Shown one piece after another: positions 13,923 to 14,154 of a stretch of DNA of 14,154 nt (the stretch's first letter is position 1; each line of letters opens with the position of its first letter). The notes beneath the pieces were generated by a model. It had not been told where the DNA came from, did no database searches, and saw only the letters and a list, made by a program, of their open reading frames with translations. The stretch spans positions 1-14,154 of the forward strand of contig JAGVTI010000199.1 in NCBI GenBank assembly GCA_019136935.1, given 5' to 3'. The DNA comes from Deltaproteobacteria bacterium (GTDB lineage Bacteria; Desulfobacterota; Syntrophia; Syntrophales; JAAYKM01). The position numbers and the translations under genes are program-made.

Positions 13923-14154
13923 ATGCCGGAAACGATCGATTGGATAGGGGACGTGACCCTTGCGCACCAGAGAAGCGGTAAGGAAAATCTGCCCCTGTTC
14001 CTTTTCTTCTGTTCCCCCGGTTGTTATTTCTGCCAGAAGATGGAATCCGGATCATACGTTCAGGAAAAGGTGATCCGCCTGTTTGACGGAAAAATTCTTG
14101 CCGCACGGATCACCCCGGACGATCCGGCATGGTTCAAATCCTACGATGTCCGGT
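13923..14154 (+). CDS. Thioredoxin-fold protein, 3' end outside window
   Basis: Seventy-seven codons are visible and the frame is open to the window end. After an N-terminal amphipathic stretch (DWIGDVTLAHQRSGKENLP) comes a hydrophobic strand, LFLFFC. SPGCYFCQKM follows, with a C34-x2-C37 pair in the usual thioredoxin position. A helix with EKVIRLF and a strand ILAARIT come next. The fold is likely of the DUF255/thioredoxin-like, cytoplasmic kind: no signal peptide is seen. The ATG at 13923 has GGAG nine bases upstream; another ATG at 13917 is too close to that site. It follows the yqeB-like gene closely and is probably in its operon. The substrate is unknown. Confidence 0.75.
   Translation, partial: MPETIDWIGDVTLAHQRSGKENLPLFLFFCSPGCYFCQKMESGSYVQEKVIRLFDGKILAARITPDDPAWFKSYDVR

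Noticed and set aside
12905..13924. Minus-strand open frame opposite the yqeB-like gene
   Set aside because: It is a shadow of a conserved family gene that has a strong ribosome-binding site and promoter, and it would also run through repeat copy D's tail.

Overview
The window reads as chromosomal DNA from a fairly GC-rich Gram-negative anaerobe, most likely a Syntrophus/Smithella-like member of the Desulfobacterota (old Deltaproteobacteria). This placement is inferred from the gene families: an EF-P/EpmA/KamA-type modification set, a YqeB-type selenium/molybdenum hydroxylase accessory protein, a BaeRF3 protein, DciA, a chemoreceptor with a cut-down HAMP, and intergenic palindromes. No rRNA, tRNA, CRISPR array, insertion sequence or phage gene was seen.

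Left part (1-3889). The 3' part of a methyl-accepting chemotaxis protein ends in a strong terminator. Next comes a divergent pair with overlapping promoters: a short MoaE-like protein (minus) and a DUF721/DciA-like protein (plus), the latter followed by a perfect 10-bp terminator hairpin. A lone minus-strand gene for a bacterial eRF1-like protein (BaeRF family 3) follows.

Middle (4209-8112, plus strand). A KamA/EpmB-type radical-SAM lysine 2,3-aminomutase, elongation factor P (target lysine K32) and the EpmA/GenX lysyl-transferase form an EF-P beta-lysylation locus. The aminomutase would make beta-lysine and EpmA would attach it to EF-P. A lone DppC/OppC-type permease comes after epmA and its end overlaps the end of the next convergent gene.

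Right part, minus strand (8104-12707). A four-gene run starts with a short HyuA-like hydantoinase/oxoprolinase ATPase. It continues with a histone-deacetylase-family amidohydrolase carrying a C-terminal zinc ribbon, a carboxymuconolactone-decarboxylase-family protein and a DUF3592 membrane protein. The first two genes nearly touch (2-nt gap or a stop/start overlap). The set looks like an amide or cyclic-amide hydrolysing module with no HyuB in the window, and it is the best candidate here for an undescribed function.

Right end, plus strand (13055-14154). A YqeB-like gene with a good sigma70-like promoter is followed closely by the 5' end of a thioredoxin-fold protein that runs off the window.

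Four intergenic regions carry a related mosaic repeat: a roughly 55-78 nt palindrome with GTCATT...AATGAC-type ends and an inner GAAGAATCT-type arm, followed at a distance by a tail containing CTTTTTACGA or a variant. A fifth, tail-only remnant lies after the chemoreceptor.
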